From positions 2,108,001 through 2,172,000 of the forward strand of contig CP007444.1 of assembly GCA_000632805.1 (NCBI GenBank): a stretch of 64,000 bases of DNA, given 5' to 3'. The notes beneath the pieces are model-generated. The model had not been told where the DNA came from. It saw only the letters and a list, made by a program, of their open reading frames with translations, and did not search any database. Position numbers and translations under genes: made by a program. Source of the stretch: Dyella jiangningensis (GTDB lineage Bacteria > Pseudomonadota > Gammaproteobacteria > Xanthomonadales > Rhodanobacteraceae). Shown here piece after piece: positions 45,481 to 55,002 of the stretch (positions within the stretch are counted from its first letter, which is position 1; the number at the start of each line of letters is the position of its first letter).

Positions 45481-46323
45481 ATGTTTTCACCGCGCTTCGC
45501 ATTGCCGGCATGCCTTACCTGCCTGGTGTTGGCCTCGACACCCGTGCTCGCCGACGACCACCCCATGCTCGATTACTTCTCGGTGAGCGGCGGCGTGTTC
45601 GCCAACAGCTTCTCCGGCAGCCTGCGGGCGGACGGAAGCCTCAAGAACTCCGGAACCACGCTCGATTTTTCGCGCGATCTTGGCGAGGGCGGCACGCGCT
45701 ACCTGCCGTTCTTGAACGTGTCCTGGCGCCCGTGGGATCGCCACGAGTTCGAGTTCGACTACTACCACGACTCCTCCAGCCATTCGCGTACGCTCGACCG
45801 CTCGCTGGAGTTCAACAACCAGACCCTGCTCGTCGGCACGACGCTCAAGTCCGATTTCACTCTTGACGCCTACGGCGTGACCTACCGCTACTGGGCGTGG
45901 ATAGGCGACAAGGGCGCGTTCGCCGTCGCCGGCGGCCTGCAGGCTTACAGCTTCGATCTCAAGCTGACGGGAACCGTCACCGCAAGCGGTGCCGGAGGCG
46001 CCACGTCCACCTCGCGCGAGGGGCATGCCAAGGCGTCCACCGACCTGCCCGACCCGTCGATCGGTGTCTCGTACCGCTACCAGTTCGAACCGTGGGCGCG
46101 CCTTGTCACCGATGCGGGCGCCTTCAAGGCGAACATCGACAAGATCGATGCGACGCTCTACAACTTCCGCCTCGGCGTCGAGTTCTACCCTTGGGAAAAC
46201 TGGGCGATCATCACGCAGTACTCGTACAACAAGATCGATGCGGACGTGGAACAGAACCGCTTTCGCGGCAATGTCACCTTCCGGTTCAGCGGAGGCCAGG
46301 TGCTTCTGAAGTACCGCTTCTAG
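45481..46323 (+). CDS. outer-membrane beta-barrel protein, function unknown
   Basis: A 280-residue protein with a signal peptide (cleavage near VLADDHP) and many alternating hydrophobic and aromatic stretches ending in a terminal barrel strand (GGQVLLKYRF). I do not recognise a specific family. The start at 45,481 follows AGGGGGC. A glycine/serine-rich insert (SGAGGATSTSREGHAK) lies in a predicted loop around residue 180. The gene is followed by a SulP transporter at 55 bases, so the pair may form an operon, with the barrel perhaps acting in outer-membrane passage of the same solute. That link is inferred. Confidence 0.7.
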   Translation: MFSPRFALPACLTCLVLASTPVLADDHPMLDYFSVSGGVFANSFSGSLRADGSLKNSGTTLDFSRDLGEGGTRYLPFLNVSWRPWDRHEFEFDYYHDSSSHSRTLDRSLEFNNQTLLVGTTLKSDFTLDAYGVTYRYWAWIGDKGAFAVAGGLQAYSFDLKLTGTVTASGAGGATSTSREGHAKASTDLPDPSIGVSYRYQFEPWARLVTDAGAFKANIDKIDATLYNFRLGVEFYPWENWAIITQYSYNKIDADVEQNRFRGNVTFRFSGGQVLLKYRF

Positions 46324-46378
46324 CCCCGCCCGAGCGGCAACATCGCGACGAGTACACCGACATGGAGCAACCCTTTCC

Positions 46379-48049
46379 ATGACGACTCGACATCTTCCGC
46401 TGCTGGCCTGGCTGCGCGGATACGATCGCTCATGGACCAGGAGCGATCTGCTTGCCGGCGTCACCGCATCGGCCATCGTGGTGCCCAAGGCGCTGGCTTA
46501 TGCGACGGTAGCCGGCCTTCCGATCCAGGTCGGCCTGTACACGTGCTTCGTGCCCATGCTCGTGTATGCGCTGGTGGGTACGTCGCGCCCGCTCAGCGTC
46601 AGCACCACCACCACGCTGGCGATCCTCACCAGTACCGCGCTCGCTCAGGCGGTTCCCAACGCTGACGCCGCGGAACTGGCAAAGGCCACCGCCATGCTGT
46701 GCATGCTGACGGGCGCCATGCTGATCGTCGCCGGTGCACTGCGCTTCGGTTTTGTTGCCAACTTCATCTCGGCGCCCGTGCTGACGGGATTCAAGGCAGG
46801 CGTGGCGGTGGTGATCGTGGTGGACCAGTTGCCGAAACTGCTGGGCCTGCACATCACCAAGAGCGGATTCCTCCGCGACGTGGGCGCCATCACCGTGGCG
46901 CTTCCTCACCTTTCGATAGCGACGGCGGCCGTTGGCCTCGCCGCGATTGCACTGCTGACAGTGATGGAGAAGACCGTTCCGAAGGCGCCTGCGCCGCTCG
47001 TGGTGGTGGCGCTCGGCATCCTCGCCGTTCCCTTGCTGAGCCTTGGTGCGCATGGCGTCACGGTGGTAGGACACGTGCCTACCGGTTTTCCTGCGCTGGG
47101 GCTGCCCGACCTATCGCTCGCCACGACGCTCTGGCCGGCGGCCGCCGGCATCGCGTTGATGAGTTTTACCGAATCGGTGGCCGCCGGACGCGCCTTCGTG
47201 GCCACCGGCGAACCCTATCCACAGCCCAACAGCGAACTGTGGGCCACGGGATTGAGCAACCTCATTGGCGCGCCCTTCGGATGCATGCCTTCCGGTGGAG
47301 GCACCAGCCAGACCGCGGTCAATCGCATGGTGGGCGCCAAAACGCAGCTGGCCGGCATGGTGACCTCCCTGGTGGCGTTGGCGACCATGCTGTTGCTGGC
47401 GCCGTTCATCGGCAGGATGCCCAATGCGATCCTCGCGGCCATCGTGGTGGTCTATTCCGTCGGCTTGTTCAAGCCTTCCGACTTCGTGGCCATCCGCACC
47501 ATCCGGCGCACCGAATTCTGGTGGGCCGTGGCCGCCCTCCTCGGTGTCGTGCTGCTCGGCACGCTCAAGGGCATCCTCGTGGCGATCGTGATCTCCCTGA
47601 TGTCGCTGTCGTACCAGGCGCTCAGTCCGCCGCTGTACGTGTTGCGGCGCAAGCCGGGCACACAGGTGTTCCGTCCGGTCTCCGACCGTCATCCGAACGA
47701 CGAAGCGACGCCCGGCCTGCTCATTCTCCGGCCGGAAGGCCGCCTGTTCTTCGGCAACGCCGATCATTTCGGCCAGCGCATCCAGCCGCTGCTGGCCGAA
47801 ACCCGCCCCAGCGTGCTGGTGCTCGACATGAGCGGCGTCTTCGACATCGAGTACACCGCCTTGCTCGCCTTGACCGATGCCGAGGAAAAGCAGCGCCTCG
47901 CGGGCACCGAGCTTTGGCTCACCGGCGTCAGTCCTGGCGTGCTCTCCACCTTGCGCAAATCACGCCTGTATGAAGCGCTGGGCGATCGGCGGATGTTCTA
48001 CTCGGTGGCCGACGCCTACGAAGCATGGCTCAAGCGCGCGCAGGCGTAA
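46379..48049 (+). CDS. SulP-family anion transporter with STAS domain
   Basis: A 556-residue SulP-type membrane protein: SulP motif near the start (DLLAGVTASAIVVPKALAYATVAGLPIQVGLYTCFVPML), about 12 transmembrane segments to residue 420, then a C-terminal STAS domain (VLVLDMSGVFDIEYTALLALTDA). The family moves sulfate, bicarbonate or other anions; members in bacteria include BicA-like bicarbonate carriers and dicarboxylate carriers. The binding site GGAG lies before the start. Next to acid-stress decarboxylases, bicarbonate handling would make sense, but nothing in the sequence proves the ion. Confidence 0.87.
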   Translation: MTTRHLPLLAWLRGYDRSWTRSDLLAGVTASAIVVPKALAYATVAGLPIQVGLYTCFVPMLVYALVGTSRPLSVSTTTTLAILTSTALAQAVPNADAAELAKATAMLCMLTGAMLIVAGALRFGFVANFISAPVLTGFKAGVAVVIVVDQLPKLLGLHITKSGFLRDVGAITVALPHLSIATAAVGLAAIALLTVMEKTVPKAPAPLVVVALGILAVPLLSLGAHGVTVVGHVPTGFPALGLPDLSLATTLWPAAAGIALMSFTESVAAGRAFVATGEPYPQPNSELWATGLSNLIGAPFGCMPSGGGTSQTAVNRMVGAKTQLAGMVTSLVALATMLLLAPFIGRMPNAILAAIVVVYSVGLFKPSDFVAIRTIRRTEFWWAVAALLGVVLLGTLKGILVAIVISLMSLSYQALSPPLYVLRRKPGTQVFRPVSDRHPNDEATPGLLILRPEGRLFFGNADHFGQRIQPLLAETRPSVLVLDMSGVFDIEYTALLALTDAEEKQRLAGTELWLTGVSPGVLSTLRKSRLYEALGDRRMFYSVADAYEAWLKRAQA

Positions 48050-48088
48050 GCATGGACTCGACCCGGTGGCCACGGATGCAGGCGCGGA

Positions 48089-49504
48089 CTAGTGCGCCTG
48101 GGCGTCCGCCACGGCATCCTGCCCGGTGGGCCAACCGTAACCAAGGGCCTTGTACACGTTGATCACTTCGATCAGTCGTTGCGCCTGCAGGCTCGATTGC
48201 GTGAGCTGCGCATTGAAGAGGCTGCGTTCGGCATCCAGCACTTCGAGGTAGCTGGTGTAACCGCCTTCGTAGAGATCCCGTGCAAGCGACGCGTACTTGT
48301 GCAACGAGGTGACCTGATCGTCGGTGAAGGCCAGTTGTTCTTTGGTGCGCTGCTCGCCGACCAACGCATTGTCGACGTCAGCAAACGCGCTCTGGATGGC
48401 CGACTGGTAGGCCAGCAAGGCCTGTTGCTGCCGCGCCTCGGCCTGCTTCACCGAACCGGAGATCGCGCCGCCCGTGAAGATCGGCTGCGAGATCGCGGCA
48501 GCGTAGGACCAGGTTCGGGCCGGCCCTTTCCACAACGAGTTGAGGCCGGTGCTGGCCTGTCCAAACAGGCCGGTGAGACTGATGGAGGGGAAGTACTGTG
48601 CTTTCGCCGCACCGATCAACGCATTGGCGGACACCAGTGCCTGCTCGGCCGCGCGGATATCGGGACGCTGGTTGAGCAAATCCGATGGCAGGCCCGCGGG
48701 AATCGACGGCAACGCTATCTGGTCGATCGGCTTGCCGCGCGGAATCGGACCCGGATTCTGGCCCAGCAACAACGACAGCGCGTCTTCCTGCTGCGCGATC
48801 TGCTGCGCGATGGCGGCCTCGGAAGTCTTGGCGACCGCGTACTCCGACTCGGCCTGCGAAAGCTGCACCTGGGACACCACCCCTCCCTGGAAGCGCTGCT
48901 GGAACAGATGCAGTGCATCTTCGCGGGTGGCGACCGTGGCCTGGGCAATCACCAGCCGCTGGTCGAGATCGCGCAACGTGATGTAGCCGGACGCCACGCT
49001 TGCCTCCAGCGACACCAGCGTGGCTTGCCGAGCATATTCCGTGCCGAGCAGATCGGCCTTGGCCGACTCGCGGAGCCGGCGCAACTTGCCGAACAGGTCG
49101 ATCTCCCACGACATCGCCGCGTTCACCTGCACCTGCGAGGTTTCGTACGACGGCGTCAGCGGCGTCTGCGCGACGCGTTCGCGGCCTGCGCCGGCGTTCG
49201 CGCCGATCTGCGGAAATAGCGCCGAACTCGTCGTGGTGACACGCCCGCGGAATTCCTCGATGCGGGCGACGGCGATGGCCAGGTCCTTGTTCTGGGCGAT
49301 GGCCTTGGCGACCAGGTCGTCCAGCACGGGATCGTTGAACTGGGACCACCAGCTGGCATTGAAGCTGCTGGTCGCGCCCTGGTCCGCGAAGCGATAACCC
49401 TGCGGAACGTCCACGTCGGGACGATGGTAGTCGGGTCCCATCAGGCAGCCGGCCAGAACGACGCCAAGCATGGAAGGCAGCAGCAAGCGGCGAAGCGGAT
49501 GCAT
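48089..49504 (-). CDS. RND efflux outer-membrane factor lipoprotein (NodT/OprM type)
   Basis: A 471-residue TolC-like channel with a lipoprotein signal (LAGC, cysteine at residue 20) and duplicated outer-membrane efflux domains (NKDLAIAVARIEEFRG, LNQRPDIRAAEQALVSANALIGAAKAQYFPSISL). It forms the exit duct for the pump encoded directly upstream (two bases between pump stop and this start, binding site CAGGAGGG). A longer frame starts beyond 49,504 but runs over the pump gene in another frame and is rejected. The gene ends convergently against SulP. Confidence 0.92.
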   Translation of the reverse strand: MHPLRRLLLPSMLGVVLAGCLMGPDYHRPDVDVPQGYRFADQGATSSFNASWWSQFNDPVLDDLVAKAIAQNKDLAIAVARIEEFRGRVTTTSSALFPQIGANAGAGRERVAQTPLTPSYETSQVQVNAAMSWEIDLFGKLRRLRESAKADLLGTEYARQATLVSLEASVASGYITLRDLDQRLVIAQATVATREDALHLFQQRFQGGVVSQVQLSQAESEYAVAKTSEAAIAQQIAQQEDALSLLLGQNPGPIPRGKPIDQIALPSIPAGLPSDLLNQRPDIRAAEQALVSANALIGAAKAQYFPSISLTGLFGQASTGLNSLWKGPARTWSYAAAISQPIFTGGAISGSVKQAEARQQQALLAYQSAIQSAFADVDNALVGEQRTKEQLAFTDDQVTSLHKYASLARDLYEGGYTSYLEVLDAERSLFNAQLTQSSLQAQRLIEVINVYKALGYGWPTGQDAVADAQAH

Positions 49505-49506
49505 GA

Positions 49507-52500
49507 TCAACCCTCCTGCCCCGGCGATGCCAATCCGTCCGCAGGCTTGGCATGCGGATCCTCTGGCGTGCCCTCTTTCTTCGCCGCCTTCCGGCCAGAC
49601 ATGACTTCGAGCCCCCAATAGAACATCGGGATGAAGAACACGGCGATGACCGTGGCGCCCAGCATGCCGAAGATCACGCCGGTACCCAGCGAACGACGGC
49701 TCGCGGAGGATGCGCCGCTGGCGATGGCCAGCGGAATGCAGCCAAGCACGAAGGCCAGCGAGGTCATGATGATCGGGCGCAGGCGAAGCTTGGCCGCGTG
49801 CAGGGCCGCCTCGTACGGCGACATGCCTTCCTTCTCGCGCATCTCCACCGCGAACTCGAAGATCAGGATCGCGTTCTTGGCGGCAAGCGCGATCAGCACG
49901 GTGAGGCCGATCTGGAAGTAGACATCGTTCTCCATGCCGCGCAGCAGGATGCCGATCAGCGCGCCGAACAGTGCGAACGGCACGGCCATGATCACGCCCA
50001 CCGGCAACGACCACTTCTCGTACTGCGCCGCCAGGATCAGGAACACCATCAGGATGGCGAAGCCGAACACCGCTGCCGCCGTCGAGCCCGCGCTCTTCTC
50101 CTCGTAAGCCTGACCGCTCCAGCCGTAGCTGTAACCGGAGCCGAGCACTTCCTGCGCAGTCTCCTCCATCGCGGAAAGGGCCTGGCCGGAGCTGTAGCCC
50201 TCGGCGGCATCGCCGGTGATCTTGGCGGCCGGAAAATTGTTGAAGCGGGTGACGATGTCGGCGCCGGGCACGTAGCGCGTGGTGATCATGGACTTGATGG
50301 GCACCATGTCGCCGGCCTTGTTGCGCACGTACAGGTCCATCAGGTCGTCAGGCTTCATGCGGTTGGCCGGTTCGGCCTGCAGGATCACCTGGAACAGGCG
50401 ACTGCTGCGTGGGAACTGGCTGACGTACAACGAGCCGAACATGGTCTGCATGGCAGTATAGACGTCCTGCACGGCCACACCCTGCGACTCGGCACGCTCC
50501 CGGTCCACGTCAACCAGCAGCTGGCGCGAGCGCGTATTGATGGTGGTGTTGACGCCGCGCAGCTCGGGTCGCTGCCGCGCCTTCGCGAGAAATTCCCGCA
50601 CCTTGCCTTCCAGCTGCTGGTAGCTGGCGTTGCCCGTGCTTTGCAGCCAGAACTCGAAGCCGCCCGTCGTACCCAGGCCCGGGATGGAGGGAGGATTGAT
50701 CGGCACCACCACGCCGTCGGTGTAGCTTCTGAAGGCATTGCTGCCTTCGCGTATCAGGTCGGCGGCTGTCTGGCCTTCGCCACGCTCGGCAAAGCCTTTC
50801 AAGGTGACGAACAAGGTGCCGGCGTTGGTCTTGTTCTGCGAATCGATCAGGCTGTAGCCGACCGGTGCCGCCACCGACTTCACGCCCGGCTGCTTGAGGA
50901 ACCACTCCTCGGCGCGTTTGGACAGCTCCCCGGTGCGATCGAGGCTCGCCGAATCGGGCAGTACCACCGCGCCGAACAGGTAGCCCTGGTCTTCCACCGG
51001 CAGGAACGACGTCGGTATCGCTCGAAACAGCCCGACCGTGATCACGATCATGCCCACGATCAACAGCAGCGACGCGGTCACCCGCTTGATCGACAGCTGG
51101 ACGCCGCGACCGTAGCTATTGGTGAGCGCGTCGAACTTGGTGTTGAACCACGTGAAGAAGCGATTCTTCTTGTGGCTTCCCGGCTTCAGGATGATCGCGG
51201 CGAGCGCTGGCGACAGCGTCAACGCGACGACACCCGACAGCACCACCGAAATGGCGATCGTCACGGCGAACTGCTTGTACAACTGGCCGGTGATGCCCGA
51301 CAGGAAAGCTACCGGGATGAATACCGCCAGCAGCACCAGCACGATCGCCACCACCGGCCCGCTGACCTCGTCCATGGCCCGCTTGGCCGCCTCCTTCGGC
51401 GGCAGGTGGAACTCGGTCATGTTTCGTTCGACGTTTTCTATCACCACGATCGCGTCGTCCACCACGATGCCGATGGCGAGTACCATGCCAAACAGCGTGA
51501 GCATATTGATGGAGAAGCCGAACGCACTCATGCCGATGAAGGCACCGATGATCGACACCGGCACCGCCAGCAGCGGCACCAGGGTCGCACGCATGCTCTG
51601 CAGGAAGATGTAGACCACCACGATGACGAGCACGACCGCTTCGAGCAGCGTTTTCACCACCTCGTTGATCGACTCGTGCACGAACTCGGTGGTGTCCAGC
51701 GCTACTTCGTATTCCAGCCCCGGCGGGAAACTCTTCTTCAGTTCCGCGAGCGTCTTGTTGACCTGGGTAGCCACGTCCAGTGCGTTGGCACCGGGCTGCT
51801 GGTAGACCGCCATGAGGGTGGCCGTCTTGCCGTTGTAGCGGCCGCGCAGCGCGTACTCCTTGGAACCCAGCTCGGCACGGCCGATGTCCTTGATGCGCAC
51901 GAGCGCAGCCGCATCGTTGGTGCCGCCGCGAAGGATGATGTTCTCGAACTCCTTGGGCTCGGTCATCCGGCCTTTCGTGGCGATAGGAAAGGTCTGCTGC
52001 ACCGGGCCGGGCGTGGGTGCCGCGCCGATGCGGCCTGCCGAAAATTGCTGGTTCTGGTTGGCCACAGCCTGCTGGACATCGCCCACGGTGATGCCGAGCT
52101 TGGCCATGCGATCGGGCTTGAGCCAGATGCGCATCGCATAGTCGGCCGAGCCGAAGATGGACGCCTGGTTGGCGCCAGGGATGCGCTTGATTGCGTCGAG
52201 CACGTAGACGTTGGCGTAGTTCGCCACGTAAGCGGGATCGAGCGAGTTGTCGGGCGAATAGATGGCGATCACCATCATGAAAGCCGACGAGCGCTTCTGT
52301 ACCGACACGCCTTGGGCGGTCACCTCGCTGGGAAGAAACGGCAGTGCCAGGTTCACGCGGTTCTGCACATCTACCTGCGCCAGCGATGGGTCCGTGCCGA
52401 TCTTGAAATACACGGTGAGCGTCATGTTGCCGGTCGATGAACTCGTGGAGTTCATGTACATCATGTTGTCGGCGCCGTTCACCTGCTGCTCGATCGGCGC

Positions 52501-52692
52501 GGCGACGTTCTGCGCGATGATGTCCGAACTGGCGCCTGGATAGGTGGCCGATACCGTGATCTGCGGCGGCGCGATTTCCGGAAACTGGGCGATGGGCAGG
52601 TTCAACATCGCCACCCCGCCCGCCACGGTGATGATGATGGAAATGACCGAGGCGAAGATGGGACGGTCAATGAAGAACCGTGACATGCTCAT
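49507..52692 (-). CDS. RND multidrug efflux pump, HAE1 (AcrB/MexF-like)
   Basis: A 1,061-residue inner-membrane transporter with 12 transmembrane segments and two large periplasmic loops. Typical motifs are the N-terminal FFIDRPIFASVISI, GANALDVATQVNKTL, and transmembrane segment 4 with the proton-relay aspartates (GIVVDDAIVVIENV). It exports hydrophobic compounds driven by protons. The start at 52,692 overlaps the adaptor stop codon (ATGA) and follows GGAGG. The set adaptor-pump-outer membrane factor is a complete tripartite system. Substrates cannot be inferred, and no local regulator gene is present. Confidence 0.93.
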   Translation of the reverse strand: MSMSRFFIDRPIFASVISIIITVAGGVAMLNLPIAQFPEIAPPQITVSATYPGASSDIIAQNVAAPIEQQVNGADNMMYMNSTSSSTGNMTLTVYFKIGTDPSLAQVDVQNRVNLALPFLPSEVTAQGVSVQKRSSAFMMVIAIYSPDNSLDPAYVANYANVYVLDAIKRIPGANQASIFGSADYAMRIWLKPDRMAKLGITVGDVQQAVANQNQQFSAGRIGAAPTPGPVQQTFPIATKGRMTEPKEFENIILRGGTNDAAALVRIKDIGRAELGSKEYALRGRYNGKTATLMAVYQQPGANALDVATQVNKTLAELKKSFPPGLEYEVALDTTEFVHESINEVVKTLLEAVVLVIVVVYIFLQSMRATLVPLLAVPVSIIGAFIGMSAFGFSINMLTLFGMVLAIGIVVDDAIVVIENVERNMTEFHLPPKEAAKRAMDEVSGPVVAIVLVLLAVFIPVAFLSGITGQLYKQFAVTIAISVVLSGVVALTLSPALAAIILKPGSHKKNRFFTWFNTKFDALTNSYGRGVQLSIKRVTASLLLIVGMIVITVGLFRAIPTSFLPVEDQGYLFGAVVLPDSASLDRTGELSKRAEEWFLKQPGVKSVAAPVGYSLIDSQNKTNAGTLFVTLKGFAERGEGQTAADLIREGSNAFRSYTDGVVVPINPPSIPGLGTTGGFEFWLQSTGNASYQQLEGKVREFLAKARQRPELRGVNTTINTRSRQLLVDVDRERAESQGVAVQDVYTAMQTMFGSLYVSQFPRSSRLFQVILQAEPANRMKPDDLMDLYVRNKAGDMVPIKSMITTRYVPGADIVTRFNNFPAAKITGDAAEGYSSGQALSAMEETAQEVLGSGYSYGWSGQAYEEKSAGSTAAAVFGFAILMVFLILAAQYEKWSLPVGVIMAVPFALFGALIGILLRGMENDVYFQIGLTVLIALAAKNAILIFEFAVEMREKEGMSPYEAALHAAKLRLRPIIMTSLAFVLGCIPLAIASGASSASRRSLGTGVIFGMLGATVIAVFFIPMFYWGLEVMSGRKAAKKEGTPEDPHAKPADGLASPGQEG

Positions 52693-53864
52693 TGCGCGCC
52701 TCCGGTGGGCGCCGCCTTGGCGGCCGTCGGCGCTGCCGGCGTATACGGGTGCGGGTTCACCGGCATGTCGGGCGCCAGCTTCACCAGATTCTCCACGATG
52801 ACGCGATCGCCGGGCCGCAATCCCGAATTGATGACCCACTCGCTGCCATTCCAGCCGCCGGTTTCCACGGCACGCTGCTTGGCCTTGCCCTGCTCGTCGA
52901 CGGTCCACACGAACGCGCCGCGATCACCCTGCTGCACTGCCTCCTGTGGCACGGCCAACGTGCTGGACAGGCTCGCGCCGCGCACCTTGACGCGCACGAA
53001 CTGCCCCGGACGCAATACATCGTCGGGGTTGGCGAATTCCGCACGCACGAGGTACGTGCCCGTTTCGGTGTTGAGCGCCGCGTCGGAGAACGAGATGCGA
53101 CCATGCTTGCCGTACTGGCTGCCATCGGCCAGTACGATGTCGATCTCCAGTCCGCCGTCCTTGGGCATCTTCAGCTGCCCGGACTGCGATTGCGTCCGGA
53201 ATTGCAGAAACTCGTTCTCCGACAGGCTGAAGTTCACCCACATCGGATCCAGTTTCGCCACGTAGGTGAGCAGGCTGTTGCTGGCGTCGATGTACGAACC
53301 ATCCTGCTTCTTGGCGAAGCTGGAGAGACCGTCGACGGGAGAGGTAATGGTCGTGTAGCCGAGATTGAGTTCGGCGGTGGTGACGTCGGCTCGCGCCTGT
53401 TCCACCGCGGCAGCTGCCGCCTGCTGCTGACCGGTGGCGTCGTCGAGGTCCTTCTGGCTCAAGGCATTCTTGGCGGCCAGCGGCTTGACGCGATTCAAAT
53501 TGGCCTGCGCCGTATCCAGGCGCGCTTTCTGCTGCCGGTACTCCGCCTGCGCCGCATCCAGCGCTGCCTTGAAGGGCTTGGCGTCCATGCGGAACAACAC
53601 GTCGCCCGCATGCACCATTGCGCCTTCGCGATATACCCGATGCTCGAGGAAGCCGTTGACGCGCGCGCGGATCTCGACCTCCTGCGAGCTTTGCGTCTGC
53701 CCCACGAACTCGAACACCACCGGCACATCCGCCTTGCTGACGGTAATGATGCCTACCGGCAATGCCGCGGCACCCTCGGGTGCCGTCTTGTCGCCCTTGC
53801 ACGCCACCAATACGCCAAGCGTCAGCACACAGATAACACCCACACCCCGAAATCCCGTCTTCAC
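52689..53864 (-). CDS. RND efflux periplasmic adaptor lipoprotein
   Basis: The 391-residue membrane fusion protein has a lipobox (LGVLVAC, cysteine at about residue 21), a biotinyl-lipoyl-like hairpin (EIRARVNGFLEHRVYREGAMVHAGDVLFRMD), an alpha-helical hairpin (AALDAAQAEYRQQKARLDTAQANL) and beta-barrel domains. It joins the pump to the outer-membrane channel. The GTG start at 53,864 is chosen because GGGGGAGGACAGC precedes it and the lipoprotein signal follows; ATG alternatives upstream lack a binding site. It is the first gene of the three-gene operon. Confidence 0.9.
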   Translation of the reverse strand: MKTGFRGVGVICVLTLGVLVACKGDKTAPEGAAALPVGIITVSKADVPVVFEFVGQTQSSQEVEIRARVNGFLEHRVYREGAMVHAGDVLFRMDAKPFKAALDAAQAEYRQQKARLDTAQANLNRVKPLAAKNALSQKDLDDATGQQQAAAAAVEQARADVTTAELNLGYTTITSPVDGLSSFAKKQDGSYIDASNSLLTYVAKLDPMWVNFSLSENEFLQFRTQSQSGQLKMPKDGGLEIDIVLADGSQYGKHGRISFSDAALNTETGTYLVRAEFANPDDVLRPGQFVRVKVRGASLSSTLAVPQEAVQQGDRGAFVWTVDEQGKAKQRAVETGGWNGSEWVINSGLRPGDRVIVENLVKLAPDMPVNPHPYTPAAPTAAKAAPTGGAQ

Positions 53865-53973
53865 GCTGTCCTCCCCCCATGACGGGTCGGTTTGACAATC
53901 ACGTTCGGGGCTTGTGCTGCTCGCCGCTCGACCAGGTGCTGTTATTCCCGGCGTCATGCCCCTAGCGCCACAA

Positions 53974-53995
53974 GAGGCAGGTGCGACCCTGCCTC
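53974..53995 (-). terminator. hairpin after the amino-acid-binding protein gene
   Basis: GAGGCAGG (53,974-53,981) and CCTGCCTC (53,988-53,995) form an 8-bp stem about 30 bases after the minus-strand stop at 54,027. It would end transcription before the efflux operon start. Confidence 0.5.
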
Positions 53996-54026
53996 ATCCC
54001 TTTACATGTGCAGCGTGCTCCGTTCG

Positions 54027-54965
54027 CTATTGCGGCAAGGCCGTTTTGCGGAACCAGTCCTGCGCTGCCTTGTCCGGCTTGCCGAGATATTGCTCGTAGA
54101 TGCCGTTGATCTTTCCCGAGCGATACAGCTGGCTCAGGGCGCTGTCGACCGCCAGCCTGAAGTCCGCGTCGTCGCGACTCAGTGCGAGCGCCAGCGGCTC
54201 ATAATCGAAGACCCGATTGAGCACGACGAGGTTGCCGGAGGTGTCGCGCTTGGCGAGATCGAGCAGCACGTTGCGCTCGGCGACGAACGCATCCGACTTG
54301 CCGTCCTGAAGCTGCTTGAGGCCTGTCGCCAGATCCGGTACCAGGGAGATCACGCTGTTGACGTTGAGTTCTTCGCGGCGATTCTTGAGCAGCTGTTCCT
54401 GCAGCGAACCGGAGATCACCGAAAACGTGCGCTGCTGCAAGGCGCTCAGCATGGGCGAGCCACGCCATATCGGATGCCCGGCGGTCTGTCCCGTTTCAAG
54501 CAGCTCGCGAAACGCCACCGGCGCGTCCTTTCGCACCATCACGCCCGTGCCGCTGCCAAGGATCGGTATGGAAAAACTGACGGTGGCCCGATTGCTCAAC
54601 GTGGGCACCGCAGGGCCACACAGCAGATCGATGCGCCCATCCTTGACGGCATTGAAGCGTTCAGCCGCATCGACGGCAACGAACTGTGCCGAAAGATTCG
54701 GCAGCTTCAGCTCTTCCTGGACGGCAGTGGCCACTGCGCGGCAGAGCGCGATGGCATAACCGTCCGGCGCCCCCGACGAGCCCTGGTAGGTGAACGGCTG
54801 AGCTTCGTTGTAATAGCCCATCGTGATCTTGCCGTTCGCGCGGATGCGATCGAGCGTACCCGACTGGCCTTGTGCCAACGCCGCCTGCATCGGGACAAGA
54901 CATACAGCCAGAAGTACCCAGTGAAGCAGATGGTTTCGCATTGCGACACCCTTCATGCGTGACAT
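54027..54965 (-). CDS. periplasmic amino-acid-binding protein (solute-binding family 3)
   Basis: A 312-residue exported protein with a signal peptide (QAALAQG) and the family-3 fold: GKITMGYYNEAQPFTY at the start of the mature part, DLLCGP, and a C-terminal lobe with FRLAVDSALSQLYRSGKINGIYEQYLG. Such proteins deliver amino acids to an ABC importer, but no ABC permease or ATPase gene is next to it, so it may work with a distant system or act as a sensor. The start at 54,965 follows CAGGAGAG. It lies 37 bases downstream of the PotE-like antiporter gene and is probably cotranscribed with it. Confidence 0.85.
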   Translation of the reverse strand: MSRMKGVAMRNHLLHWVLLAVCLVPMQAALAQGQSGTLDRIRANGKITMGYYNEAQPFTYQGSSGAPDGYAIALCRAVATAVQEELKLPNLSAQFVAVDAAERFNAVKDGRIDLLCGPAVPTLSNRATVSFSIPILGSGTGVMVRKDAPVAFRELLETGQTAGHPIWRGSPMLSALQQRTFSVISGSLQEQLLKNRREELNVNSVISLVPDLATGLKQLQDGKSDAFVAERNVLLDLAKRDTSGNLVVLNRVFDYEPLALALSRDDADFRLAVDSALSQLYRSGKINGIYEQYLGKPDKAAQDWFRKTALPQ

Positions 54966-55002
54966 GTCTTCTCTCCTGAGACCAAGGTTTCGCCCACGTG
55001 AT

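Noticed and set aside
48089-50014. Long outer-membrane factor with 170 extra N-terminal residues
   Set aside because: The extension reads through the pump gene in another frame; ATG 49,504 with CAGGAGGG and a lipoprotein signal is the real start.
49552-52440. 962-codon open frame on the plus strand
   Set aside because: Antisense to the RND pump; His/Arg-rich with no domain. The pump is a clear family member.
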